Shown in pieces: positions 1 through 8,385 of a DNA stretch of 64,000 bases. The stretch is from Paenibacillus sp. PK3_47 (GTDB lineage Bacteria; Bacillota; Bacilli; Paenibacillales; Paenibacillaceae), in contig NZ_CP026029.1 of assembly GCF_023520895.1 (NCBI RefSeq), forward strand, positions 682,001 to 746,000, written 5' to 3'. The translations under genes were made by a program, and so were the position numbers. Position 1 is the stretch's first letter. Each line of letters starts with the position of its first letter. Under the pieces are notes generated by a model. The model saw nothing but the letters and a program-made list of their open reading frames with translations. It had not been told where the DNA came from and searched no databases.

Positions 1-51
1 TTGATAGTGATTCATTTCTGGCGTCCGCGGGAATACAGAAAGCGGCTGAAA

Positions 52-378
52 TCAGCGGGACTTTTCCCGTTCATTCCGCCATTTTCACCGCAGCGGCCGA
101 GATCAACGGGATTTCTCCCGTTCATTTCGCCATTTCCACCGCGGCGGCTGGAATCAACGGGACTTTTCCCGTTCATTTCGCCATTTCCACCGCAGCGGCC
201 GAGATCAACGGGATTTTTCCCGTTCATTTCGCCATTTCCACCGCGGCGGCTGGAATCAGCGGGACTTTTCCCGTTCATTCCGCCATTTTCACCGCGGCGG
301 CTGGAATCAGCGGGACTTTTCCCGTTCATTCCGCCATTTTCACCGCGGCGGCTGGAATCAGCGGGATTGCCCAGGTCG
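52..378. repeat. 51-bp tandem hairpin repeat array
   Basis: About six and a half copies of a 51-bp unit lie head to tail. Each carries a short inverted repeat of the form CGGGA-loop-TCCCG, up to AACGGGA/TCCCGTT in the best copies. The CGGGA arms start at 56, 107, 158, 209, 260, 311 and 362, a strict 51-bp step. Units alternate between two subtypes (flank CGGCGGCTGGAATC or CAGCGGCCGAGATC). Because 51 is 17 codons, long frames stay open on both strands and encode 17-residue repeats, but no ribosome site precedes either frame. I read this as non-coding structured repeat DNA downstream of the LacI-type gene terminator. Confidence 0.85.
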
Positions 379-398
379 GTCAGCCCGCCCAAGGCCAA

Positions 399-432
399 TA
401 AAAAATAGATGAAGCATAAGCCGCTCCATCTA
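399..432 (-). terminator. Rho-independent terminator of the LacI-type gene
   Basis: Read on the minus strand, TAGATGGAG and CTTCATCTA form a nine-pair stem with one G-T pair and a nine-base loop. A run of six T follows directly. It lies 22 bp beyond the stop of the LacI-type gene. Confidence 0.75.
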
Positions 433-454
433 CTTCTGCTGCTATAAAATGCTA

Positions 455-1222
455 TTAGCCAAAGCTGCCGCCCAGAGGCGCAGCAGCCTGCAAGCCTGCA
501 GGCGGATCACTCCGCATAATGCGCTGAATCAATGTCCGGGAGGCAGCCGAGCCCAGCCGGTACACAGCATGGTCCGTGCTGCCTGCCGCCAAGGACGGCA
601 ACTCCTGCAGTTCCTGGAGTTCCGGCACCGACGGCAGGTTCGGCGGCTTACACAGCTCCGGCAGCCCAATCAGTTTCGTCAGCTCCGGCATACCGGATAA
701 CTCCGGCAGCTCAGCTAACCCCGCCAGCCCAGTTAGATCTTGCAGCTCCAACTCCTCTTTCCCGCTCCGTCCGATCTGAATAAACGGGTACCCGCCGTCC
801 TCCAAAAAGTCGACAACGGCCTTCTCCCTGCCGGTGGACAGGACAATTGCACCGTCAGCCTGCCGTCCCCTAAGCAGACGGGAGACCGCCTCCAGCTTCT
901 CCTGCTCCCCGTCCCCTGTGCCGACGAGAAGGTCAAAACCCAGCAGGCTTGCCCCCGTAACCACGCCGCGGATCAGCTCCATCATGAACAGGCTGCCGAA
1001 CCATTTCTCCGCCGGCTGCGGCAGCAGGATGCAGATACTGCCTGCTCTGCTCCTCACCAGATTTTTGGCAATAATGTTCGGCGTATATCCCATGTCTTCC
1101 ATAGCTTTTTTAACTCTGCGGGAGGTTTCTTCCCTGACGTTCGGATAGCCCGAGATGACCCGGGACACTGTAGAGCTGGAGACTCCCGCCCGGCGGGCTA
1201 CATGTTTAATTGTAACGGTCAT
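455..1222 (-). CDS. LacI-family regulator with effector core partly replaced by Leu-X-X repeats
   Basis: The N-terminus is a clear LacI/GalR DNA-binding domain (TIKHVARRAGVSSSTVSRVI) followed by the hinge helix and the start of a periplasmic-binding-protein-like core (SICILLPQP to about residue 160). The ATG at 1222 is preferred over an upstream ATG at 1255 because AAAGGGGA lies about 10 bases before it. The product has 255 residues, whereas the family usually has 330-340. From about residue 157 to 210 a Leu-X-X tripeptide repeat replaces the central effector core. After it, VYRLGSAASRTLIQRI resembles the final helix of the family. DNA binding looks intact and sugar sensing is probably lost or altered. 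It lies 46 bp downstream of the binding-protein gene and probably shares its transcript. Confidence 0.8.
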   Translation of the reverse strand: MTVTIKHVARRAGVSSSTVSRVISGYPNVREETSRRVKKAMEDMGYTPNIIAKNLVRSRAGSICILLPQPAEKWFGSLFMMELIRGVVTGASLLGFDLLVGTGDGEQEKLEAVSRLLRGRQADGAIVLSTGREKAVVDFLEDGGYPFIQIGRSGKEELELQDLTGLAGLAELPELSGMPELTKLIGLPELCKPPNLPSVPELQELQELPSLAAGSTDHAVYRLGSAASRTLIQRIMRSDPPAGLQAAAPLGGSFG

Positions 1223-1268
1223 CGCGCAGAAGTCCCCTTTCTCCAGGATTGACATCCACAGCCCTTGC

Positions 1269-2876
1269 TTACTTCACATCCATATAACGCCCGTACGCAT
1301 CCGTGCGGATTTTGATCAGCTTTTCAAGACCCATGTCGTTCAGCTGCTTCACATAGGCATCCCAGCCTGCATCAATATTTCCTTTAGTAATAAACTGGGC
1401 GCGCATTGTGTTCACATAGGTATCAATATCCGTGGTCAGCGTAGGCAGCTCCTCGAATTCTTCCGCTGTGTACATCACATTAGGGAACGGCGTAGTGACG
1501 AATTCACTGCCCAGCTTATCCAGCTGCAGCTTCAGCCCGTCTCCGCTCTTCTCGCTGAGGACAATTTTCTCTTCAAAGGCAGGACTCACATATTTCGGAC
1601 CGAAATCACGCAGTGACTGGTCCCAGTACCAGGCATCCGCACTTGTTCCGGCCGGCGGGTCCATCAGGCTGTAGGTGCCGTCGTCGTTCTTCTGGATAAC
1701 GGTGCCGATCGCGCCCCAGAAATTCTGGATGCTGGCTTCATTCGTATAGAACTCGTCAGCCCAGCGTGCGGCAACCTCCGGATATTTGGTCGACGTTGTA
1801 ATCAGCAGCTCGTTGCGGTTCAGGTTCATCCCGATCGGATTGCCGATCGTGTAGCGTTTGCCATCCGGTCCGGCAATCGGCGGAATGGTCACATACTGGT
1901 CACTCCATTTGCCGAACACGGCATCCGGGGTCCACTGGTACGTGAAGCCTACAATCGGCGCGTCCGGATTCTGGAACTTGGCAGATCTCATCGTTTCATC
2001 CTGTGTGAACAGCTCTTTATCGAGCAGGCCTTCGGTGTACAGTTTGTTTTCCCACTTCAGGCCTTCCTTGTACTCTTCGGAAATCGGGTAATATACAGCT
2101 TTGCCGTCCTTCACCAGCATGTTGTTGACATTGAGATCGGCGATTCCGAATGGACTGATCAGGTCATTGCTGACCTCGATATAAGGAATTTCATCGGCCT
2201 TGCCGTTTCCGTTCGGATCCTGCTCTTTGAAAGCCTTCAGTACGTTATACAGGTCATCGATAGTATCCGGAACCTGAAGGCCCAGATTGTCGAGCCAGGT
2301 TTTGTTGATTACAGGCTGGCGTGAGCTTTTTGGACGGGAAGGAAGTCTTGTCGGCAGCGAGTAGATTTTCCCGTCGGGGAACGTGCTAATCTTTTTCATA
2401 TCCGGCGTTTCTTCCATTGCAGCCTTCAGATTAGGCATGTACTGGTCAATATAATCATCCAGCGGCCGGAAATAGCTGAGATTGTTAACGATGTCGGAAT
2501 CCGAGAAGGACTGGTTGCCCAGAACTACATCCGGGAGCGTACCGCTTGCCAGCATAATCGATTTCTGCTCCGCCCAGTCATTGGAGGACATGACTTCCCA
2601 CTCGATTTTGACATTTGTATTCTTCTCCAGATCCTTGAGCCACTGGTTCTGGGTAAACGTATCGCCCATACTGCCCCAGCGGACCGTCAGCACCTTCAGG
2701 GTTAACGGCTCATTGACGATCGGCAGGCCTTCCTTGTTGAATGCGCCCGTGTCGCCTTCTGCTGCATTATTCCCGTTGTTACCGCCGCCGCAGCCCGCAA
2801 GTCCGGCTAACATCACAGCTGCCAAAAGTCCAGTGGCCAGTTTTTTAACCGGCGTTTTCTTGACTGGTTTAACCAT
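1269..2876 (-). CDS. Extracellular solute-binding lipoprotein, LplA/COG1653 type
   Basis: Predicted sugar-binding lipoprotein of a carbohydrate ABC importer (CUT1 class). The start at 2876 has GGGGGAG eight bases upstream. A basic N-terminus, a hydrophobic stretch (LLAAVMLAGLAGC) and a lipobox Cys near residue 30 are followed by Gly/Asn linker. The remainder, about 535 residues in all, fits the large LplA-like binding proteins of Paenibacillus that pair with YesM/YesN regulators. The sensor kinase and regulator are divergent from 3192. Unusually, no LplB/YtcP permease genes are adjacent: the next gene downstream is the LacI-type regulator. The permeases must lie elsewhere, or the protein serves as an accessory sensor. 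The substrate is not evident; an oligosaccharide from plant polysaccharide is a guess. Confidence 0.88.
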   Translation of the reverse strand: MVKPVKKTPVKKLATGLLAAVMLAGLAGCGGGNNGNNAAEGDTGAFNKEGLPIVNEPLTLKVLTVRWGSMGDTFTQNQWLKDLEKNTNVKIEWEVMSSNDWAEQKSIMLASGTLPDVVLGNQSFSDSDIVNNLSYFRPLDDYIDQYMPNLKAAMEETPDMKKISTFPDGKIYSLPTRLPSRPKSSRQPVINKTWLDNLGLQVPDTIDDLYNVLKAFKEQDPNGNGKADEIPYIEVSNDLISPFGIADLNVNNMLVKDGKAVYYPISEEYKEGLKWENKLYTEGLLDKELFTQDETMRSAKFQNPDAPIVGFTYQWTPDAVFGKWSDQYVTIPPIAGPDGKRYTIGNPIGMNLNRNELLITTSTKYPEVAARWADEFYTNEASIQNFWGAIGTVIQKNDDGTYSLMDPPAGTSADAWYWDQSLRDFGPKYVSPAFEEKIVLSEKSGDGLKLQLDKLGSEFVTTPFPNVMYTAEEFEELPTLTTDIDTYVNTMRAQFITKGNIDAGWDAYVKQLNDMGLEKLIKIRTDAYGRYMDVK

Positions 2877-3040
2877 TGTGTAACTCCCCCGTTTCTTATG
2901 TGTGGCCTTCTTTACATGTCTAATCATAACCGCCCCGGTCTTTGCATTCCGGACACTTTGGCACCGTTATTCGGACCTCTGCCGCTGCACCCGCCCATCC
3001 GCCCTGCCGGAATGCCGCATCACCGATGATAAAATAACAG

Positions 3041-3073
3041 TTTCCAGACTTTTGTTAGCGCTTTCCGGACTTT
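3041..3073. promoter_or_regulatory. Direct repeats and cre-like site in the yesM divergent promoter region
   Basis: Two near-identical 12-mers, TTTCCAGACTTT (3041) and TTTCCGGACTTT (3062), lie 21 bp apart, two helical turns, as expected for an AraC-type dimer such as YesN. Between them, TGTTAGCGCTTTCC (3053-3066) matches 12 of 14 positions of the Bacillus cre consensus. A weaker related copy, TTCCGGACACTTTG, lies near 2948. The function is inferred from spacing and position only. Confidence 0.45.
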
Positions 3074-3191
3074 GCGGTGAAATGCCCTTCTGTTCTTATG
3101 TTTTTTTGGCGTAAAGGTTTTATAATGTGTTTGTACTTATAAAAACGTAGTCATAGCAAAGCTCTAGCAGAAAGGACACGGTACAACCGAC

Positions 3192-4940
3192 GTGATGTCC
3201 AAAAAAACAGCAGGACCCAAGCCGCTGCCCATCCGCCATTATGTAAGAGTCATGATTCTGATTGCGGTTACGGTGCTCATTGTAGATCTCGTCATCAGCA
3301 TCACTTCCATTATGATTGTCAAACAGCAGTCCACCCGCTATCTGAAGGATACGGCGGCGCTGTACATCAACCGGATCAATCATGATTTTGATTACATGAA
3401 CCACTACATGGGCTGGACGCTGGCGAATGACGAGACGCTGAATATGATGAACGCCTACCGGATCAACAGCATCGAATTTCTCAAATCCAACGAGAATTTA
3501 CGTAAGCGCTTTACCGAGCTGCAGAAAAATTACGGGCAGGAGTACAACTTTTTCTACTATCTGCAGAACCAGTCCTACTTCCTGAACTGTGCCCCGCTGA
3601 GTGTGGACTATACAGACTACCTGGAGCTGAAAAAGCAGATTATCTCTTTTATCGATGACAAGGAGGTGTACGAGAAGTTCTACTCCAAATGGACCCCTGT
3701 CCTCGTGAACGGCAAATACTATGTGGTGAATATCGTTCCGTATTACAACCGCTATCTGATTGGATTAATCTCTGCCGATAACCTGATCCGCCCGCTTCAG
3801 GAGATTAACCTGGGGGCTAACGGCTATGCTTCACTCGTGGATGATAAAGGCAGCGCCCTTTCCGGTCCCGTATCTAATAGCACAGGCAGACCGACTGCTG
3901 AAAACACCGGATTCTCTTCTCTGGTGCAGCCGCGCACCACAATTATCAGCGAATTCCTCGGTACCACGTTCAGCGCCAAGATGGTGATCAAATTCGGAGC
4001 TTTTGAAAAAATTATGATTGCCCAGCTCCTGATCGTCCTGCTGTTCTTCATTGTTACGTCTTCGCTGTTCGTCATTATGCTGTTCTTTAACAAAAGAGTA
4101 CTTGGTCCGATTCAGAGCTTCTCCGAAAACCTAGCCCGTATTAATGAAGAAAGCCAGCCGGCGGATTCCAGGGGCAGCAAAATCATTGAGCTGGAGCAGG
4201 CCAATTCCCAGTTCAAGGATCTTGTAGAGCAGATCAAAACCTTCAAGATTGCCATGTACGAACAGGAGCTGGAAAAGCAGCAAATCCAGCTGGATTATAT
4301 GAAGCAGCAGATCAAGCCGCATTTCTTCCTGAACTGCCTGACCAGCATTTACAGCATGGCTCAAATTCAAATGTATCAGGAAATTGAGGATATGGCGATG
4401 TCTACCTCCAAGTATTTCCGCTATCTGTTCCAGAACGGCGAGGACTTTGTGCCGCTGGCGGATGAAATTGAACATGTGCAGATGTACATGGAGATTCAGA
4501 AGCAGCGCTACCGTGACGCCTTCAGCTATCACATTGAGCTGCCCGAAGAAGCCGGGGAGGTAAAAATTCCGCCGCTGGTGCTGCAGACCTTCATCGAGAA
4601 CTCCATTAAATATGCCATCTCCCGGGAAAATGAAACCCGGATCCGCCTTACCGTGGAACGCTGCATCCTCGAAGACGGCATTCCGGGGACGCAGATCACC
4701 CTCTCGGATACCGGACCGGGCTTCCCGCCGGAGGTGCTTGAGAAACTGGATGCCGGACTGCCGCTGGATCAGAGCAAAGGTACGCATATCGGGATTATGA
4801 ACACGCTGAAACGGCTGGAGTATCTGTATTACAGTCTGGCGGCCGTCAGCTTTTCCAATTTGCCCGGAGGCGGGGCATGTGTCACCCTGCTGCTGCCGGA
4901 TCTTCCGGAACCATCATTAGAAGAGGAGCGTGGCTTATGA
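3192..4940 (+). CDS. yesM: YesM-type sensor histidine kinase
   Basis: Membrane sensor kinase of the YesM/LytS-like class. It has a first membrane helix near residues 17-38, a long extracytoplasmic sensor region, a second helix near 277-299, a HAMP linker, then the His_kinase domain with the phosphorylated His in IKPHFFLNCL and an HATPase domain (SDTGPGF). The start is GTG 3192 or ATG 3195, with AAAGGA 15-18 bases upstream, a rather long spacing. The stop overlaps the start of yesN by four bases (ATGA), so the pair is translationally coupled. By family knowledge it senses an extracellular sugar, or its binding protein, and phosphorylates YesN. The divergent lipoprotein gene is the likely target. 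Confidence 0.92.
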   Translation: MMSKKTAGPKPLPIRHYVRVMILIAVTVLIVDLVISITSIMIVKQQSTRYLKDTAALYINRINHDFDYMNHYMGWTLANDETLNMMNAYRINSIEFLKSNENLRKRFTELQKNYGQEYNFFYYLQNQSYFLNCAPLSVDYTDYLELKKQIISFIDDKEVYEKFYSKWTPVLVNGKYYVVNIVPYYNRYLIGLISADNLIRPLQEINLGANGYASLVDDKGSALSGPVSNSTGRPTAENTGFSSLVQPRTTIISEFLGTTFSAKMVIKFGAFEKIMIAQLLIVLLFFIVTSSLFVIMLFFNKRVLGPIQSFSENLARINEESQPADSRGSKIIELEQANSQFKDLVEQIKTFKIAMYEQELEKQQIQLDYMKQQIKPHFFLNCLTSIYSMAQIQMYQEIEDMAMSTSKYFRYLFQNGEDFVPLADEIEHVQMYMEIQKQRYRDAFSYHIELPEEAGEVKIPPLVLQTFIENSIKYAISRENETRIRLTVERCILEDGIPGTQITLSDTGPGFPPEVLEKLDAGLPLDQSKGTHIGIMNTLKRLEYLYYSLAAVSFSNLPGGGACVTLLLPDLPEPSLEEERGL

Positions 4941-6547
4941 ATATTTTGCTGGTGGACGATGACTACTACGTAATTGCCGCTTTGCAGAAAAAGATCGACT
5001 GGAATCAGCTCGGCATTGAAAACGTGTATACGGCGAGCAATGTCGCCCAGGCGCGGGAAGTTCTGCTGAATCACCGCGTGCAGATCCTGATTTCCGATAT
5101 TGAAATGCCGCAGGGCAGCGGCCTGGAGCTGCTGGCCTGGATCCGGGAGCAGAATTACAGCGTGCAGGCGATTCTCCTGACGAACTACGCGGATTTCAAT
5201 TATGCCCAAAAGGCGATCGAGCTGCAGAGCTTTGAATATTTTCTCAAGCCGATTGAATTTGACAAGCTGATGCTGATTATCCAAAAGGCTATTGTCCGCG
5301 CCAAGGAACAGGAGAGCAACGAGCAGGCTATTCTCGGGGGTTACTTCTGGCAGAAGAACCAGTCCAAAAATCTGGAGCATTTCTGGCGCAGGCTGGTCAG
5401 CGGAAGCACCTCCTTCCCGCTCAGACGGGCGGACATCACTCATGCCATTGAAGAACAAAACCTTTCCTACCAGATGAACGACTTCATCCAGCCGGTATTG
5501 TTTAATGTTTTTCCGCATAACGGCAGCATGGGCAAGGAAGAGAAGGATTTGTTCGACTTTGCGCTGCTGAATGTGCTCTATGAGCTGCTGCAGAATGCTG
5601 CATATACGATCGAAAGTATTCTCGAAGTGAAGGAGTACAACTGGATCGCCATTCTCAAGTGGAAGCAGCTTCCGGAGGATGCATCGGCGCTGCAGGCTGC
5701 GGGGGCTTCTTTTATCCAAAAGTCCGGTCCTTATCTTAAATGCGGCGCCTGCTGCAACATCGGCCTGGCAGGTGAACTGCATCATATCGGCGACATTCTG
5801 AAACAGCTGATGACCATGGATGAAGAGCTGACAAAATGCCGGAATCAGACGTATCTGGTGGAGAACTATCTGCGCCAGCCCAAATCCGCCTATACTCCGC
5901 CGGATCTGGCCCAGATGGAAGAGCTGCTGAACCAGAACAGGCTGGCTGCTTTTCTGGAGGAAGCGGTCCGCTGTCTGCGGTCCATGCTGAGCCACAAGTC
6001 ACTCGATACCTCAGTGCTCAGCCTGTTCCGGCTGGATATGGAGCAGCTTGTCTATTCTTTTCTCAAGCAAAAAAGCATTCAGGCCCATAAACTCTATGCC
6101 GGCAAGGCCAATGACAAGCTGCTGCTCCACTCCCTGCATTCCATCGAGGATATGGAGGAATATCTGAGGTATCTGGTCAATACCGCTATGGAATACCGTG
6201 ACTTCGCCGCCCAGCCCAAATCGATCGCCGAGGAGATCAAGCAGTACATCCATGAGCACTACGGAGATGACCTGACACGCAATGATCTGGCAGAGATAGT
6301 CTATCTTAATCCGGATTATCTGGCCCGGCTGTTCAAGCGCGAAACCGGCATTTCCCTCGGCAGCTATGTCATCCAGGTCCGCATCGCCGCCGCCAAGCAC
6401 CTGCTGGAGACAACCAACCTGTCGGTCTACACGATCGCCAGCAAAACCGGCTATTCCAACTATTCCTATTTCTCGAAGCTGTTCAAGCAGGAGGTCGGCC
6501 TGTCGCCGAATGAGTATAAGAAGGAGCAGGCGCATGGGGTGGGGTAG
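4937..6547 (+). CDS. yesN: YesN-type response regulator with AraC DNA-binding domain
   Basis: The receiver domain occupies residues 1-120, with the acidic pocket at DDD and the phospho-Asp in ILISDIEMPQG. A long linker of low conservation follows, and a C-terminal AraC/XylS double helix-turn-helix begins near residue 430 (EEIKQYIHEHYGDDLTRND onward, ending with SYFSKLFKQEVGLSPNEYK). The ATG at 4937 is preceded by GAGGAG and overlaps the yesM stop. An upstream in-frame ATG inside yesM is rejected because it lacks a ribosome site. The product has 536 residues, normal for the family. It probably activates the divergent binding-protein gene. The gene ends just before a non-coding repeat region. 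Confidence 0.93.
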   Translation: MNILLVDDDYYVIAALQKKIDWNQLGIENVYTASNVAQAREVLLNHRVQILISDIEMPQGSGLELLAWIREQNYSVQAILLTNYADFNYAQKAIELQSFEYFLKPIEFDKLMLIIQKAIVRAKEQESNEQAILGGYFWQKNQSKNLEHFWRRLVSGSTSFPLRRADITHAIEEQNLSYQMNDFIQPVLFNVFPHNGSMGKEEKDLFDFALLNVLYELLQNAAYTIESILEVKEYNWIAILKWKQLPEDASALQAAGASFIQKSGPYLKCGACCNIGLAGELHHIGDILKQLMTMDEELTKCRNQTYLVENYLRQPKSAYTPPDLAQMEELLNQNRLAAFLEEAVRCLRSMLSHKSLDTSVLSLFRLDMEQLVYSFLKQKSIQAHKLYAGKANDKLLLHSLHSIEDMEEYLRYLVNTAMEYRDFAAQPKSIAEEIKQYIHEHYGDDLTRNDLAEIVYLNPDYLARLFKRETGISLGSYVIQVRIAAAKHLLETTNLSVYTIASKTGYSNYSYFSKLFKQEVGLSPNEYKKEQAHGVG

Positions 6548-6588
6548 CGGTGAAAGGGAGCGGAATATGCGGGTAGCGGGAGCACACG

Positions 6589-6727
6589 GGTAGCGATAGC
6601 ACGAGGGCGCTGGATCATGCGTAGCGATAGCTCGAGGGTGCTGGATCATGCGTAGCGATAGCTCGAGGGTGCTGGATCATGCGTAGCGATAGCTCGAGGG
6701 TGCTGGATCATGCGTAGCGATAGCATG
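6589..6727. repeat. 31-bp tandem repeat
   Basis: About four and a half head-to-tail copies of a 31-bp unit (core GTAGCGATAGCTCGAGGGTG then CTGGATCATG) start about 40 bp after yesN. Copies at 6620, 6651 and 6682 are identical, and the outer copies are degenerate. No open frame with a ribosome site runs through it. Confidence 0.85.
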
Positions 6728-6854
6728 AAGGCAGTGGACACTGTTATTTCAGGATAGAATACCTGGAAATCAGCGGCAAACACCCTTCTGCTGTATTTTG
6801 TGATTTATTTACCATAAAATGTAATTCCTGTGCAACAAAGTCTACCCTAGTGAG

Positions 6855-7070
6855 AGAATTACAGAGCTTAATTGGATTTTCTCCACCTAATCCTGTGCTT
6901 TTTCATCATTTAGGGGCTTTAGTTGGAAATCCTCCACCTATTCGGGCACCTATAGCACGTATGAGGCTCATTCTGTCCATTTAGGTGGAGTTTTTCCACT
7001 AAGCATTGGAATACCGGTATTTAGCGGAGAATTAGATGGAGAAATTCCACTTAGCTTGATCTGCACATGC
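6855..7070. repeat. Four-hairpin dispersed element, copy A
   Basis: This non-coding stretch has four imperfect inverted repeats of the form TTAGGTGGA-loop-TCCACTTAA. They start at 6868, 6919, 6981 and 7032, giving steps of 51, 62 and 51 bp. The whole 200-bp stretch, spacers included, is homologous to the reverse complement of 55795-56015. The shared block CATTGGARTACCGGTATTT lies between the third and fourth hairpins here. There is no gene in 6548-7285. Confidence 0.8.
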
Positions 7071-7176
7071 TTCCTAAGGCAAATTTGCATAACACGACTA
7101 ATCAACAGGGCTGTAATTACAGCAGATAATCAGGCCGCTATATCGCGCCGCTTCAAATTCCGACCAATAAACAAAC

Positions 7177-7223
7177 CAAACAGCGGCAATCCCTAAATAA
7201 AGCTCCCGGACTGCCGCTGTTTG
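7177..7223 (-). terminator. Terminator of the SseB-like gene
   Basis: CAAACAGCGGCA (7177) pairs perfectly with TGCCGCTGTTTG (7212) over 12 bp, with a 23-base loop. T-rich sequence follows on the minus strand. It lies about 60 bp downstream of the SseB-like gene. Confidence 0.65.
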
Positions 7224-7285
7224 CCTGATTCAAGTTTGTTACTATACCAGACCTGCCTTCACCAACGAATCCACCAATCCACCTG

Positions 7286-8257
7286 CTATCCCCGCTCACG
7301 CAAATACTCAGCAATCATCCGCTTATTCTTCTCATCCAGCCGGAACCCGATTCCCCGGAAGTTAATGGCGGCGCCGGCCATATTCTCCGACAGCGCGACA
7401 ATATCCTCATAGGTAGAGACGTTGGCGCTCCATACGGTTTTGTCGTATCCTTTTTCAAATTCAAGCCAATCTGTGAAGACCGGCAGCCAGGATTCTCCGT
7501 TCTCTGCGCCCAGTGAAGCAAACTGGATCACCGTTCCCTGCTGCAACGTCTTCCGCCCCTGCTCATCAGCGGCCGACGGCTCTTCTTCCTTCAGCTGCAT
7601 CGGTACCAGAAACTTGGCTTGTACGAGTTCGTCCAGCATCCGGGCTTCTGCCGCCCGAAGAACCTGATTTTTGCCTTCATACTGCTGCCGGGAATACATT
7701 CCTTGAAAAAAGCTCAGCATCGCATACTGCAGCCCCGGATTGCTAACAGGAATGCTGATCTCCGGAGTACCGCTCCAATCCGGCGGCGGCAAAAGCTCGT
7801 CCCTGCGGATCACAATCGTATTCTGCCCGTTATCCACCAGGATACCGGGGATGCCCAGTACATGAAGCTCGGCAAGCAGGACTCGGATTTCCTCCCGGCC
7901 GATCCGTCTCATTTCAAGCTGGATGAACTGCTGCAAATAATAATCCGCCGCTTCCGCCGAGAACCTTTCCTCCGTGAATACCCATACCTGATCATTAGCG
8001 CCGATGTACGGATAGTTCGTATGAACGTCATAAGCGATATATAACGTTTCGGCATGTAAGATGGCTCTCTTGATCGCCTCATATAGTGTACTCTCATCCA
8101 GATGCTCTGCCTCAGGCACCCTGCCGTCTGCAGAGTTCCGCGCCGCTTGAAACAATAGAATCAAGTCCTGAACCGCAAGCCCGCTGCTTGCTGTCACCGA
8201 CATTTCAGAATTAGAATGAATTCCCGGCTCCACTCCGTTATTCCAGTCATTATTCAT
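7286..8257 (-). CDS. SseB-family protein
   Basis: The C-terminal half has the SseB N-terminal-domain pattern: a VQAKFLVPMQL strand, the G..IQFASL segment and SWLPVFTDWLEFEKGY. The name comes from an E. coli gene linked to serine sensitivity, and the biochemical role is unknown. The N-terminal half (residues 30-170) shows no recognised domain. The ATG at 8257 has AGGAGA eight bases upstream, giving about 323 residues. A GTG-type extension to 8305 has no ribosome site. It is a soluble protein without signal peptide. The gene stands alone between two terminators. Confidence 0.72.
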   Translation of the reverse strand: MNNDWNNGVEPGIHSNSEMSVTASSGLAVQDLILLFQAARNSADGRVPEAEHLDESTLYEAIKRAILHAETLYIAYDVHTNYPYIGANDQVWVFTEERFSAEAADYYLQQFIQLEMRRIGREEIRVLLAELHVLGIPGILVDNGQNTIVIRRDELLPPPDWSGTPEISIPVSNPGLQYAMLSFFQGMYSRQQYEGKNQVLRAAEARMLDELVQAKFLVPMQLKEEEPSAADEQGRKTLQQGTVIQFASLGAENGESWLPVFTDWLEFEKGYDKTVWSANVSTYEDIVALSENMAGAAINFRGIGFRLDEKNKRMIAEYLRERG

Positions 8258-8324
8258 CTCTATGTCTCCTGTTCTAATTGAAAAATATGGATTGCTATTT
8301 ATCATTTTTTAGACAGGGGACGCC

Positions 8325-8374
8325 AAAAAGAAACAGCGGCAGCTGAGACAGGCATTCCCCTCAGTGCCGCCGCT
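8325..8374 (-). terminator. Terminator of the methyltransferase gene
   Basis: On the minus strand AGCGGCGGCACTGAG and CTCAGCTGCCGCT form a long, slightly imperfect stem around a 12-base loop, followed by TTTCTTTTT. It lies about 12 bp beyond the methyltransferase stop. Confidence 0.75.
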
Positions 8375-8385
8375 TCAGCGGCGGT

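Noticed and set aside
12..398. 128-residue minus-strand frame of 17-residue repeats (and its plus-strand counterpart)
   Set aside because: No ribosome site. The frame begins directly after the LacI-gene terminator, and both strands are open simply because the repeat unit is 51 bp.
3093..3126. Sigma-A promoter for yesM built on TATAAT at 3121
   Set aside because: The -10 is perfect, but no -35 hexamer lies at 16-18 bp, so it is not listed as a promoter.
4829..5995. 388-codon minus-strand frame opposite yesN
   Set aside because: Antisense shadow of the response regulator with no ribosome site and no recognisable domain.
6548..7285. CRISPR array
   Set aside because: The repeats are either contiguous 31-bp units without spacers or degenerate hairpins, and no cas gene is present.
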